Positions 26,046-35,005 of a stretch of 64,000 nt of DNA are shown here, in pieces. Within the stretch, counting starts at the first letter, position 1; each line of letters starts with the position of its first letter. The stretch comes from an uncultured Gammaproteobacteria bacterium (lineage in GTDB: Bacteria; Pseudomonadota; Gammaproteobacteria; Arenicellales; JAANXG01). The stretch is from the NCBI GenBank assembly GCA_947259705.1, contig CAMYNL010000011.1, positions 1 through 64,000 on the forward strand, written 5' to 3'. A program made the translations under genes and the position numbers. The notes under the pieces were generated by a model. That model made no database searches and had not been told where the DNA came from. It was given only the letters and a program-made list of their open reading frames with translations.

Positions 26046-26926
26046 GACCCCCGTGGTCGGTCGATTTTTCGCAAGGTGACTCGGTAAAGGTCTAGGCCTC
26101 CGACCTCAAACATATAGGCCATCAACCTCAGGTATTGCTCGAAACGGCGCACCTCTTCCTCACCCTTCATTCTGACAGCTTGCATGCGGTGGGACTTCAA
26201 GTTGGAAAACCATGCCCTGAGCGTACGCCGGTAGTGATCGCGGTCGTTGCGCAACGAGACTATCTCGAATAGTCTCTCGGCACCCTCGACAAGTTCCGCG
26301 AGCCTGGGAGTATCTGTTTCGGGAAATATCTCCCGAGCAATGAATTCATCGAAATCCCGCGGCAGGGAGTTGCCATAGGCGACCGTCTGCAGAGACATCC
26401 ATCCGCGTGACTTCAGCCAGCCATGACAGTGGCTGAAGAAGTTGCGGTATATCCGAACCTTTTCGCTCGGCCGCAAGCCGAGTTTCGCGAAATGTTCAAA
26501 CGCCCCGATTGAGATGATGGAATCATATAGCGTGTCGGGTTGATGGTTCTCCCAACTCTCAAGTCTGACCTCGACGCCCGGACGCGCGCGAGATGTTATC
26601 CAGTCGGCCTGACTCTGGCTCAGCGTCAACCCGACGGCCCGCGCTACGTCGTACTCAGAGACGACATGGTTTAACAACCCGCCCCAGCCACAGCCGATAT
26701 CAAGCAAGGCGCCTGCGTCCCGAGCGTGTGCCTGAAGCGCGTGATATTCGATTTTTCGCAGCTGCGCGTCATCGAGCGACTGGTTCTCTTCATCACCATC
26801 CCACATGGCACATGAATAGGCCATAGTTTCCCCCAGCCAGAGAGAAAAATAATCGTTGCCTGTGCCATAATGATGCTCTATGGCGTCTGCAGACGTACCC
26901 CCTTCGGTTCTAGTGTTAGCTTTCAT
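26042..26926 (-). CDS. Cyclopropane-fatty-acid-synthase-type methyltransferase
   Basis: A SAM-dependent enzyme of the CFA/mycolate methyltransferase group, which adds a methylene or methyl to unsaturated acyl chains. The 294-residue protein opens with EHHYGTGNDYFSLWLGE and YSCAMWDGD, then the SAM-binding LLDIGCGWGGLLNHV (about residue 74), and SIGAFEHF, matching the active-site region. At under 300 residues it resembles the short mycolate-methyltransferase-like class; full-length bacterial Cfa has an extra N-terminal domain. The 3' end overlaps the FAAL gene end to end. The substrate may be the chain handled by the adjacent FAAL/ACP pair, which is inference. Confidence 0.88.
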   Translation of the reverse strand: MKANTRTEGGTSADAIEHHYGTGNDYFSLWLGETMAYSCAMWDGDEENQSLDDAQLRKIEYHALQAHARDAGALLDIGCGWGGLLNHVVSEYDVARAVGLTLSQSQADWITSRARPGVEVRLESWENHQPDTLYDSIISIGAFEHFAKLGLRPSEKVRIYRNFFSHCHGWLKSRGWMSLQTVAYGNSLPRDFDEFIAREIFPETDTPRLAELVEGAERLFEIVSLRNDRDHYRRTLRAWFSNLKSHRMQAVRMKGEEEVRRFEQYLRLMAYMFEVGGLDLYRVTLRKIDRPRGS

Positions 26927-27237
26927 ATACCGCGGCCATCTCTGAATGACCCCATTTTCCTATTGCAGCGAAGTAAAGACAAGAACGTCAACGCCGGGCC
27001 AGATTCGTGGTATCCGGATGATCGAAACAGCTGGCTCTTGTGGTAAAGCGATTCCTGCTGCGCCAGTGACGCACCTGTACGGCAGCTGATGCGGTTGCAG
27101 ATCGTTCTCCCCACCAACCGCTCACGGCTATATCTCATGTCAAGGCCGGCCCATGCCGCTGGCCAAATAGTATTGACCCGGTGTTCCCGTTACCTGTCAA
27201 AAAGAGGTCGAAAACCGGCTCTGTTGGGAGATTGCAC
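26927..27237. other. Divergent intergenic region between the methyltransferase and mogA
   Basis: No gene found in about 310 bp. TGACCCCATT (26947-26956) repeats the motif at 11231. GGGAG at 27226-27230 is the ribosome binding site that fixes the mogA start. The open frame upstream of that ATG is not protein-like. Confidence 0.45.
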
Positions 27238-27789
27238 ATGAGCGAAACCGAGGTACGTATCGGTATAGTGACCGTTTCGGATCGCGCCACGCGTGGCGAA
27301 TACGAAGACCTTGGCGGTCCGGCTATGATCGATTGGTTGAAAAGAGCGTTGATCACCAACTGGCAGCCGGTGCCCCGCCTGGTTGCCGACGAGCAGCACG
27401 AGATAGAAGCGGTGTTTATGGAACTCGCCGACGTGGATCGCTGTTGCCTGATCGTCACCAGCGGTGGCACGGGTCCGGCACGTCGTGACGTCACTCCCGA
27501 GGCGACGAAGGCGGTGTGCGATAAAGTCCTCGAGGGCTTCGGCGAGCAGATGCGCTCTGTTTCCCTGCATCACGTGCCCACGGCAATTCTGTCCCGGCAG
27601 CTGGCAGGGATTCGAGGAGGTACCCTGATCATCAACCTACCCGGCAAACCATCGGCCATTTCAGATTGCCTTGATGCCGTCTTCCCCGCCGTTCCATATT
27701 GCATCGACTTGATCGAGGGACCGTATCTGGAGACGAACGAAGACATTGTCGTGGCGTTTCGACCGAAGCACGCACAGCGGCGGCCATGA
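27238..27789 (+). CDS. mogA: Molybdopterin adenylyltransferase
   Basis: Adenylates molybdopterin ahead of molybdate insertion in molybdenum cofactor biosynthesis. About 183 residues, close to E. coli MogA. It starts with IGIVTVSDRATRGEYEDLGGP and holds the MoaB/Mog signature TSGGTGPARRDVTPEAT (about residue 77) and INLPGKPSAI (about 133). The ATG at 27238 is preceded by GGGAG at 7 bases. No other molybdenum cofactor gene is in the window, so it stands alone here. The related MoaB is less likely because of the MogA-like length and ending. Confidence 0.92.
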   Translation: MSETEVRIGIVTVSDRATRGEYEDLGGPAMIDWLKRALITNWQPVPRLVADEQHEIEAVFMELADVDRCCLIVTSGGTGPARRDVTPEATKAVCDKVLEGFGEQMRSVSLHHVPTAILSRQLAGIRGGTLIINLPGKPSAISDCLDAVFPAVPYCIDLIEGPYLETNEDIVVAFRPKHAQRRP

Positions 27790-27837
27790 TTCATCCGGCA
27801 CGTACGATTCGGCCAGTCCATTCCATCACCATGAAAG

Positions 27838-28578
27838 CTAACGCGGACCCGTTGTCTTGGTGAAACGAAGGAAATAGTTGCTACGCAGAAGGTCGGAGCG
27901 CGATATCAGCGTGAATCCGGACCCTTCGATTTCCTTCTGGACGATCGTCTCGTTTGCCCGCACATGGGACATCACCCAGTCAGAGCTCGCCCCATGCTGT
28001 TTGCGGAAATCTATGACGATCAATTGTCCACGCGGCCTCAGCGCCTCGTGGATGGATGCCAGCATGGTCTGGGGATACTCGAAATGATGATAGGTATCGC
28101 ACAGGAAAACGACATTTACCGAACCGGGCGGGAGTAGAGGATCTTTCTGGGTACTGACGATACCCACTATGTTTTCGAGTCCTTGCTTGCGGGCACGGCG
28201 CAGGATGTTGTTTACGAAGTTTTCGGAAATGTCCACGGCGTAGACCTTTCCGGTTGGCCCGACGGCTTCCGCAAACATCAACGAGAAGAAACCGGTGCCT
28301 GCTCCGACATCGGCTACGAACATGCCCGTTTTCAGTGCCAGCGCGGCGACGATGTCATGGCGGCGATCGTAGACTTCACGATCTTTGCGTTCAAATACTT
28401 TCCGCCAGCGCTCGAACTGCGCATCATAATAGTATCGGTTGATGCCCGGATTGACGCTTTGTTCCTGGGCCATCAGCGGTGTCAGGATCGCAGAAGCGAG
28501 CAGGACGAGCATACCGACGGTGTGGCGCCGGGCGGGGAACAGATGTGCTAGGCTGTATCGGTTCACGACACCACTCAT
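27838..28578 (-). CDS. Exported class I SAM-dependent methyltransferase-like protein
   Basis: A Rossmann-fold methyltransferase domain with VADVGAGTGFFSLMF (motif I, about residue 88) and VYAVDISENFV (motif II), followed by a strand with VVFLCDTYHHF. Before it is a hydrophobic stretch, GMLVLLASAILTPLMAQ (residues 22-38), that looks like a cleavable signal peptide. Residues 40-80 (GINRYYYDAQFERW, REVYDRRHDIV) are conserved in related proteins. SAM is not expected in the periplasm, so either the domain acts cytoplasmically while anchored or its ligand differs. It is convergent with mogA, and the substrate is unknown. Confidence 0.8.
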   Translation of the reverse strand: MSGVVNRYSLAHLFPARRHTVGMLVLLASAILTPLMAQEQSVNPGINRYYYDAQFERWRKVFERKDREVYDRRHDIVAALALKTGMFVADVGAGTGFFSLMFAEAVGPTGKVYAVDISENFVNNILRRARKQGLENIVGIVSTQKDPLLPPGSVNVVFLCDTYHHFEYPQTMLASIHEALRPRGQLIVIDFRKQHGASSDWVMSHVRANETIVQKEIEGSGFTLISRSDLLRSNYFLRFTKTTGPR

Positions 28579-28804
28579 TCATTAGTCGAAGACCAATATT
28601 ATAGTGGCAGGCTGTTTCGGGGTGGGCCTTATCCGCCTTTTGATATGGGCCTTCCTGGAAGGCTCGCGGCCACGGCATCGGGCGCTTCAACCAGACATCG
28701 CCGTCGCTGATCGATGATGGCGGGTTTTCCGCAAAACATTTTATCAACTTCTAGCCGCCCCGACCTCAGGTGGCAGCTGGAGTAGGGGTATCTGGAGCAA
28801 TCTT

Positions 28805-29552
28805 ATGACTGTCAACGAAAACGTTGCGCACGGCCGGCGGGCACTCCTGCGTGTCATCGCGAGCAGCCTGATGCTGGGTGCATTTCTGGTTTCGATCAAT
28901 GCCGGTGGCTCGGACGGATCCCCGCTCAGGATCGGCATCATCGGGGCCGGCCGCATCGGCGGTACCCTGGGCGAGTTGTGGGTCAAGGCCGGGCACGAGG
29001 TATTTCTGTCGTCGCGACATCCCGACCGGCTCAAGGGGCCTGGCAGAGCGCCTCGGCAGGCGTGCTCGTGCGGGCTATCCGCGGGAGGCGGCCGCATTTG
29101 GCGAGGTCGTATTGATATCCGTGCCGTACGGAGCGCTGCCACAGGTGGGGCGCGAACACGCCGGTGAACTCCGGGGGAAGATCGTGCTGGAGACCGGCAA
29201 CCCGTTCTCCCGTCGCGACGGCGATATGGCCGGTCCGGCCCGGGAAAAGGGTACGGGCGCCGCCTCGGCGGAATTTCTGCCCGACGTGCGGTTGGTTCGG
29301 GCATTCAACACCATCCCCCACCACGAGCTTTCCAGTCAGGCGCATCGCGCCGGCGACAAGGTGGCGGTGCCGCTGGCGGGCGACGACAGGCAGGCGCTGG
29401 CCATGGCGGCGCGACTGGTGAGGGATGCCGGCTTTGATCCGGTGTTGGTGGGACCGCTGTCTCGTGCGCGCGACTTCGATGTGGGCACGGCCGTGTTCGG
29501 CCGCGCGCTCACGGCCGGTCGACTACGCCAGGAACTCGGTCTGCAGCCGTGA
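28805..29552 (+). pseudogene. Frameshifted NADP-oxidoreductase (F420-dependent-type fold), exported
   Basis: Two overlapping frames together make one protein of about 248 residues. The first (28805 onward) has a signal with twin arginines, GRRALLRVIASSLMLGAFL, and the dinucleotide-binding GIIGAGRIGGTLGELW. It is intact to SSRHPDRLK. The reading then continues in the next frame as LAERLGRRARAGYPREAAAFGEVVLISVPYGALP and through VRAFNTIPHHEL to the stop at 29552. One surplus base in AAGGGGCCTGGC (29033-29044) accounts for the break; removing one C restores KGLAERLG. Fresh mutation or sequence error are both possible since the downstream frame is otherwise undamaged. ATG 28805 has GGAG upstream. 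Confidence 0.8.
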
Positions 29553-29712
29553 TCCGGTATGGAGGATCAGGCCCCGCCGCCGTGCTGTGCCCCTGGCGGC
29601 GTCTTTGCGGGCAGGGACAGAACGCCAGGAGTGATCGGATATAATCACGGGGTAACCGGCCGACCCCGCCTCCACCGCGGTGGTGCCGCCACTCCGCTTT
29701 ACTGGGATTCTT

Positions 29713-30552
29713 GTGTCGAATTTACTGGTTGAACACGAACTTTGGGCGCGACTTGGCTCCTTTGTTGCCGTGTTGACGATCATGGCAATCTGGGAGGTGA
29801 TCACCCCGCGGCGGGCGCTCACCCAACCGAAGGCAGACCGTTGGGTCGGTAATCTGGGTATCGTTGTCCTGAACACGGCCGTTTTGCGGGTAATCTTTCC
29901 CACCGCCGCTGCGGGTGCCGCGGCCTTCGCCCAGGCACAGGGCTGGGGCGTGCTCAATCTCGTGTCCTGGCCGTCGTGGGTCGAATTTCTGCTAGCCCTG
30001 CTGGTACTGGATTTTGTCATCTACCTGCAACACGTGATGTTTCACGCCATACCCATGTTCTGGCGATTACACCGAATGCATCATGCAGACCTGGACTTCG
30101 ACGTGACCACGGGAAACCGGTTTCATCCCATCGAGATCGTGTTGTCGATGGTCATCAAGTTCGGGATTGTCCTGGCGCTGGGTCCGGCTGTGATGGCAGT
30201 CATCGTATTCGAGATAGTTCTGAACGCCAGCGCCATGTTCAACCATTCCAACGTGCACATACCCACTGCGCTGGACCGGTGGTTGAGACTTGTAATCGTT
30301 ACCCCGGACATGCACCGCGTGCACCATTCAATCCGTTGCAACGAGACCAACAGCAATTTCGGTTTCAACCTGCCGTGGTGGGACCGGCTGTTGGGTACCT
30401 ACCTGCCCCAACCGCGGGACGGCCATACCGGGATGACCGTCGGAATAGATCGGTTCAGGGACGCGGCCTGGTCCAGCAGCCTGCCGGCGATGCTGCGGAT
30501 TCCCTTCGTGCGCGAGATGGGTGATTATCCCATCAACCGACGGCCCATGTAA
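29713..30552 (+). CDS. Sterol desaturase/fatty acid hydroxylase superfamily protein
   Basis: An integral membrane di-iron oxygenase-type protein. It has the three histidine boxes HVMFH (HX3H), HRMHH (HX2HH) and HRVHHS (HX2HH), with hydrophobic segments at about residues 10-30, 45-65, 80-100 and 145-185. Family members hydroxylate or desaturate lipids, sterols or carotenoids, and the substrate here is not evident. I start at GTG 29713 (GGGA upstream, 279 residues); the frame is open to GTG 29680. Single gene. Confidence 0.85.
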   Translation: MSNLLVEHELWARLGSFVAVLTIMAIWEVITPRRALTQPKADRWVGNLGIVVLNTAVLRVIFPTAAAGAAAFAQAQGWGVLNLVSWPSWVEFLLALLVLDFVIYLQHVMFHAIPMFWRLHRMHHADLDFDVTTGNRFHPIEIVLSMVIKFGIVLALGPAVMAVIVFEIVLNASAMFNHSNVHIPTALDRWLRLVIVTPDMHRVHHSIRCNETNSNFGFNLPWWDRLLGTYLPQPRDGHTGMTVGIDRFRDAAWSSSLPAMLRIPFVREMGDYPINRRPM

Positions 30553-30606
30553 CAGCGCCGGCAGGTGCCACCGCTGTCGCGCCCTCGCCGGTCGGAGCGG
30601 GCGGAC

Positions 30607-30975
30607 TCAACTGTCTGTGGCCATGCGGGCCTCTACATAGCGCATGATGCGGGCAAGGTCGGGTGGCTCGATCTTGGTGAATTCGACGCCGAAGAGGTCG
30701 TCAACCCCGTCGGCTGAACTGTGGCGCACAATGCCCGTGGCCCAGAACGGCCTGATGCCGGGCAGGGTGATAATGAGCTTGACCTCATGGTCCAGTTCGC
30801 AACCGAGGAACCTGTGCGGCACCATTATACCGAGACCGCTTACGCTGATGTCATGGGCCGTCAGCACCTCCAGTGTCCCGGCGCCCATGATTTGGATCTC
30901 CACCGGTGCGGACACCAGGGGCCGGACCCTGTCGATACCGCGAGAGTCGCGAGTGTTTGCAGATGACTGTCTCAT
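30607..30975 (-). CDS. PilZ-domain protein
   Basis: A single PilZ domain of about 122 residues, the c-di-GMP receptor module. An RxxxR-like block (RGIDRVR) precedes the domain and the second motif is present as HDISVSGLGI (D-x-S-x-x-G). It is followed by the beta barrel and an alpha helix, LARIMRYVEARM. The first motif is imperfect, so c-di-GMP binding is probable but not certain. ATG 30975 lies six bases after GGGG; a GTG five codons upstream is an alternative. No chemotaxis, flagellar or cellulose gene lies beside it. Confidence 0.82.
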   Translation of the reverse strand: MRQSSANTRDSRGIDRVRPLVSAPVEIQIMGAGTLEVLTAHDISVSGLGIMVPHRFLGCELDHEVKLIITLPGIRPFWATGIVRHSSADGVDDLFGVEFTKIEPPDLARIMRYVEARMATDS

Positions 30976-31597
30976 AACGTGCCCCACCACACATGAGAGT
31001 CTGCGCGGATCTGTATTTGCCGCGCGAGATCTGGTTTTTCAAACTGTATGTTCTTTGATTTCAGGTTAGCACGGGGTGCCGGCAGCGCAAGGCGATCGCA
31101 CCAGGCTGTCCCGAATGCGGCGAATTCCCACCATAGGGGTGGGTATTCGGGCACCGGCCGCCTTCATGCAGGTCCCGATGCAGCAAGGGCAATGCAGACT
31201 TCGGCAGGCAATCCGCTGCCCCTACAGCCTCCCTGGGAGCGAGGCAAGAATGACGGGTTTCCGACGTACTGCGGCGATTCATCGCAGGTTGAGAAGATGT
31301 ACCGCGGCCGGTTCCATCTCGTCGGCACGCGGTGGGTGTCGCACGGTTCGCACTGGAACGAAGGCTGTTGTGCGAGCAGTCGTGCTAACCTACGCGACCA
31401 AGGGGCACCTTCCGCCGTTCCCGGTTGAGGCGCGGCTCGGTGAAGTGCGTTATGACGTCGCGCAGCATGGGTCGTCAGCGGGATCGCCCGGATCGGTCCT
31501 GCACAGCGTTATGTGGTGATTACAGTCGGCCGCGCTCGACTGTTGTGGTATGCAAAGGGAGTAGAATTCCGGAGGAACACACTTCTGGCGAGGAGAA
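30976..31597. other. Divergent intergenic region between PilZ and SDR genes
   Basis: About 620 bp without an identifiable gene. Plus-strand frames at 31048-31428 and 31076-31519 are arginine- and glycine-rich and unlike known proteins. Just before the SDR gene there are two GGAGG/AGGAG boxes (about 31571 and 31591), the second being its ribosome binding site. Confidence 0.4.
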
Positions 31598-32395
31598 ATG
31601 ATGGCGGAGCTGTTGGCAAAATATGGACCCTGGGCGATGGTCACCGGCGCGTCCTCCGGCATGGGCGCCGAGTTCGCGCGGCAGCTGGCCGCCCGAGGCT
31701 TGAACCTGGTGCTCACGGCGCGTAGAGAGGAACTGCTGATACGACTAAGCGATGAACTGAGTTCGCAGCATGGCGTCGAGACCCGGGTAGCGGCGCTCGA
31801 CCTTTCTCGAGATGACATACTCGGCGAGCTGGAGCGGGTGATCGATCCGCTCGAGATCGGGCTGCTGATCAACAACGCGGGATTCACCAACGATGGTGAC
31901 CTTCTTGACAACGATCTCGATGCGGAGATTCGCCTGCTTCACGTCAATTGTCGAGCGCCACTGATGCTCTCCCATGTCCTGGGCGCCCGCATGCGCGAGC
32001 GCCGACGGGGTGGCATGATCTTCCTGGCTTCCACGGTAGCGTTTGCCGCGGTGTCACAGTGGGCCAACTACAGTGCCTCAAAGGCCTATGCCCTCGTGCT
32101 CGCGGAGAGCTTGGCGAAGGAACTGCGGCCGCATGGCGTTGATGTGATGGCGCTGTGCCCGGGCTTTACGCGCACCGAGTTCGCGAAGCTGGCACCGGTG
32201 AACAACGCGATGGCCATGGATGCCGACAAAGTGGTCGCGTTCGCACTTTCCAAGCTCGGGCGGACAACCGTGGCGATACCAGGTTTCTTCAACAAGTTCG
32301 CCGTCGCCTCCACCCGCCTGCAGCCTCGCGCGCTGAACAGCTTCGTGTACAAGAAAATCATCGGCCCGACGCAGCGACTGAGTGGGGCGGTATAG
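31598..32395 (+). CDS. Short-chain dehydrogenase/reductase (SDR)
   Basis: Classical SDR of 265 residues: TGASSGMGAEFA for cofactor binding (about residue 17), DLS after the fourth strand, NNAGFTNDGD (about 90), the catalytic Ser in LASTVAF and YSASK (Tyr and Lys about 159 and 163). The cofactor and substrate cannot be assigned. The Arg pair in TARREE after beta 2 favours NADP(H). The C-terminus, ending RALNSFVYKKIIG, resembles the 'SDR family oxidoreductase' group that acts on lipids or steroids. AGGAG stands at the right distance before ATG 31598. Single gene. Confidence 0.88.
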   Translation: MMAELLAKYGPWAMVTGASSGMGAEFARQLAARGLNLVLTARREELLIRLSDELSSQHGVETRVAALDLSRDDILGELERVIDPLEIGLLINNAGFTNDGDLLDNDLDAEIRLLHVNCRAPLMLSHVLGARMRERRRGGMIFLASTVAFAAVSQWANYSASKAYALVLAESLAKELRPHGVDVMALCPGFTRTEFAKLAPVNNAMAMDADKVVAFALSKLGRTTVAIPGFFNKFAVASTRLQPRALNSFVYKKIIGPTQRLSGAV

Positions 32396-32467
32396 TGTCG
32401 GTGGGTGGAGACTCCGTTACCGGACTATCGGCCCGGGAAGGGCGGCTGGGACAAACCTTGCGCCGCC

Positions 32468-33148
32468 TTACTGTACCCCTTGTGGACGTCGACAGGGCAG
32501 CGGATAGGTCAATCGAAGGGGCGCGAACGGGTAGTCGCGTTCCGGTTGGTAACATGTGACCTTGCCGATGCCGTCAGACCAGTAGAGATGCGGGTTGGCC
32601 TCTGACCAACGACCGGAAGCTACACCCGTCGGCCGCACATAGACGACGAAATGCAGGTGCAGTGGGTCTCCCGCGGCCATACCCGTGATGCCCACCGTGC
32701 CGATCTGTTGCCCCCGCCGAACCCGGTCACCGATAGTCACCAGTCTCTCATCGAGGTGAACGTACAGAGTTTGCACGTCATACCCGTTCTCATTACTGCC
32801 GTGATCGATGCGCACCTGGTTTTCCCATGCCCAACTGCGGTGCGATTCCGTTACGATCCCGTCGGCGGCGGCCACAACGGGATCGGCCACCCGGCCACTT
32901 ACGTCTATGCCTTCGTGGATGCCGGGAAAAATACCCGACTCGTCGGCCATGGAAACCGGTTGGAAACGCTGCTGTATCGACGGTGCAGCGGGGGGAAGGA
33001 ATATGTCCGGAACCGGGTCACGGGATTCACCGTGATACTCCACGACCCAGCCGTGGAGTAGGTGTCGATGCGTTTTTCCGCAGGCGCAGGACGAAAGCGC
33101 GAGAACGCTCAGAACGACGATCATGGAGGGGGATGACAATGCCTGCAC
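32468..33148 (-). CDS. M23-family (LytM) peptidase, probable lipoprotein
   Basis: Probable peptidoglycan endopeptidase. The N-terminus has a lipoprotein signal with lipobox LSSC (LSVLALSSCACG), so the protein should be tethered to a membrane. The LytM domain keeps its zinc ligands: HEGID (HxxxD) near residue 78 and HLHF (HxH) near residue 164, with YVHLDE between. These suggest an active enzyme, unlike the EnvC/NlpD-type activators, which lack them. The GTG at 33148 has GAGG just upstream; an ATG at 33124 is an alternative. Convergent with the SDR gene, divergent from the VOC gene. Confidence 0.85.
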   Translation of the reverse strand: MQALSSPSMIVVLSVLALSSCACGKTHRHLLHGWVVEYHGESRDPVPDIFLPPAAPSIQQRFQPVSMADESGIFPGIHEGIDVSGRVADPVVAAADGIVTESHRSWAWENQVRIDHGSNENGYDVQTLYVHLDERLVTIGDRVRRGQQIGTVGITGMAAGDPLHLHFVVYVRPTGVASGRWSEANPHLYWSDGIGKVTCYQPERDYPFAPLRLTYPLPCRRPQGVQ

Positions 33149-33236
33149 TTGACCTCATCTGGCAGAGCGGCTTACCTGGCGCTGCCGTTGTATTTTCTCC
33201 GGCCTCGGACCAAACTGTACCCGACCGACGCCGTTG

Positions 33237-33707
33237 ATGAGTATCGACACGCTGATGATAAAGGCACGGTATGTCCACACCAACCTCATAGCAAGGGACT
33301 GGCGGCGCCTTGCCGGCTTCTACCAGCACGTTTTTGGCTGTCGCTCGGTACCGCCGGAGCGGGAGTACTCCGGCCCCGCTCTGGAAGCGGCCACTGCTGT
33401 TAGATCCGCGACCCTTAAAGGGGTGCATCTGCGTCTTCCGGGGTTTGGCGCAGGCGGCCCCACGCTTGAGATCTTTCAGTACGGCGAGAACCTGCCGGCG
33501 ATGCCGACCGCTGTGAATCGCCCGGGTTTTGGTCATATCGCCTTTGCGGTCGACAATGTGGCCGCGGCGCAGGAGGCAGTCCTGGCCGCCGGTGGCGGTC
33601 GGGTCGGAGACGTAGTCACGCTGCAGACCTCGGACGGTAAGCGAGTTACGTGGTGCTACGTGGCCGACCCCGAAGGAAACGTCGTTGAACTGCAGTCGTG
33701 GTCATGA
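33237..33707 (+). CDS. VOC (glyoxalase/bleomycin-resistance) superfamily protein
   Basis: A two-repeat betaalpha-betabetabeta protein of 156 residues. Putative metal ligands are His (YVHTNL), His (GHIAFAVDN) and Glu (NVVELQSW). An insertion between the halves (TLKGVHLRLPGFG) is typical of lactoylglutathione-lyase-like dioxygenases of unknown substrate. ATG 33237 follows directly after a TTG that would add one residue. It is an isolated gene with no pathway context. Confidence 0.82.
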   Translation: MSIDTLMIKARYVHTNLIARDWRRLAGFYQHVFGCRSVPPEREYSGPALEAATAVRSATLKGVHLRLPGFGAGGPTLEIFQYGENLPAMPTAVNRPGFGHIAFAVDNVAAAQEAVLAAGGGRVGDVVTLQTSDGKRVTWCYVADPEGNVVELQSWS

Positions 33708-33928
33708 CGGCCGTGCGGCAAGCAGGTGACGTCGCAATCGGGATGCCTCCGGTTTACAGGAAATCGTTGACATGACAACAGGAGCTGCGGCGTGGGACCT
33801 TGGTGTCCAAATGATCAGCAACCGGTGGAGAGGATGACACGCCTACAGGCGGTATTGGCGGCGAGACGGAGTTTGACCCGGACCCGACGGCTGGATTCGG
33901 TAGATCTAGCAGCAAAGCGGCAGCTTGA

Positions 33929-34813
33929 TTATTTCTTGATGTCGAATCGGGGCTTGTTCGTGTAGCGGCTTTCCGCGTCGTAATATTCATCGAAGCCGAC
34001 GAGTTTCTTGAGTTCATCAAACGGCATCAGGTCCGCGGCGGGGCGTCCGTGCTCGCGCAGTGAGATCAGGGATTTCTTCATTGCCTGCATCGACGCGCTG
34101 AGCAGCGTCAGGGGAAAGGCGGCGATCTTGAATCCCATTCTCTTCAGCTGGTCGGGCGACAACAGCGGAGTCTGACCGCCTTCGAGCATATTGACCATCA
34201 GCGGTCCCGGCAATCCACCGCAGATCGTCTGCATCTCGCGCTCGCTCCGTGGCGCCTCCACGAACAGGATGTCAGCGCCCAGCTCGGCGAACATCCGGGC
34301 GCGCGCCAGCGCCTCGTCGAGTCCGTGGGTGGCCCGCGCGTCCGTGCGGGCAAGGATGAGAATGTCCTCCCCCTGGTCGCGGGTATCCACCGCCGCCTGT
34401 ACGCGCATGCATGCCTCGTCGCGATCAACGACTGACTTGCCACGGGTGTGACCGCAACGCTTCGGCGACAGTTGGTCCTCGATCATCAGCGCCGCAAAAC
34501 CTGCGCGGGCAAAGCCCTGTACGGTGCGCCTGACATTGAGTGCATTGCCGTAACCGGTGTCGGCATCACCGATCACCGGAATCGACACGGCAGCGCAAAT
34601 ATTGCGACCCTGGTCCACCATCTCGCCGTAGGAGATCAGGCCGGTATCCGGCAGTCCGATCCTGGCCGCGGACACACCAAAACCGCTCATGAACGTGAGT
34701 GCAAAGCCAGCCTGCTCGATCAATCTCGCGGACAGAGCGTCGAAGCAGCAGGGCATGACAATCATGCCCGGTTGTTGCAACAGTTCGCGCAGCTTGTCAG
34801 CCGGTGTGATCAT
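33929..34813 (-). CDS. Isocitrate lyase/PEP mutase superfamily protein
   Basis: A 294-residue enzyme of the ICL/PEPM group. It starts MITPADKLRELL and carries CCFDALSARLIE, the metal-binding DADTGYGN (about 86), the active-site loop SPKRCGH with its cysteine (about 118) and ARTDARA. Within the family these motifs are shared by methylisocitrate lyase, oxaloacetate decarboxylase and carboxyphosphonoenolpyruvate mutase, and I cannot choose between them. The open frame extends 121 codons upstream of ATG 34813 without protein-like content, so I reject the longer version. Divergent from the GH171 gene. Confidence 0.9.
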   Translation of the reverse strand: MITPADKLRELLQQPGMIVMPCCFDALSARLIEQAGFALTFMSGFGVSAARIGLPDTGLISYGEMVDQGRNICAAVSIPVIGDADTGYGNALNVRRTVQGFARAGFAALMIEDQLSPKRCGHTRGKSVVDRDEACMRVQAAVDTRDQGEDILILARTDARATHGLDEALARARMFAELGADILFVEAPRSEREMQTICGGLPGPLMVNMLEGGQTPLLSPDQLKRMGFKIAAFPLTLLSASMQAMKKSLISLREHGRPAADLMPFDELKKLVGFDEYYDAESRYTNKPRFDIKK

Positions 34814-35005
34814 ATTCGATGTCGGTGCCTGTTGGATGCGGCAGGGTGTATGAAGAAACGGAAGATAGCAGATCAGGCATCGAAGGCGGAAACGGAGGGG
34901 ATGCAGACAAGCTGTCCACCAGGGTCGGGCAGACATTCGCCGCAGGAAATCAGAGCTGTTTGACCGCCCTTTCGATCCCTGCCCGCTAACGTATAAGATG
35001 TAGCC

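Noticed and set aside
33834-33965. 43-codon frame behind GGAGAGG, overlapping the PEP-mutase gene end
   Set aside because: Arg-rich peptide overlapping a real gene on the other strand; no supporting evidence beyond the ribosome binding site.
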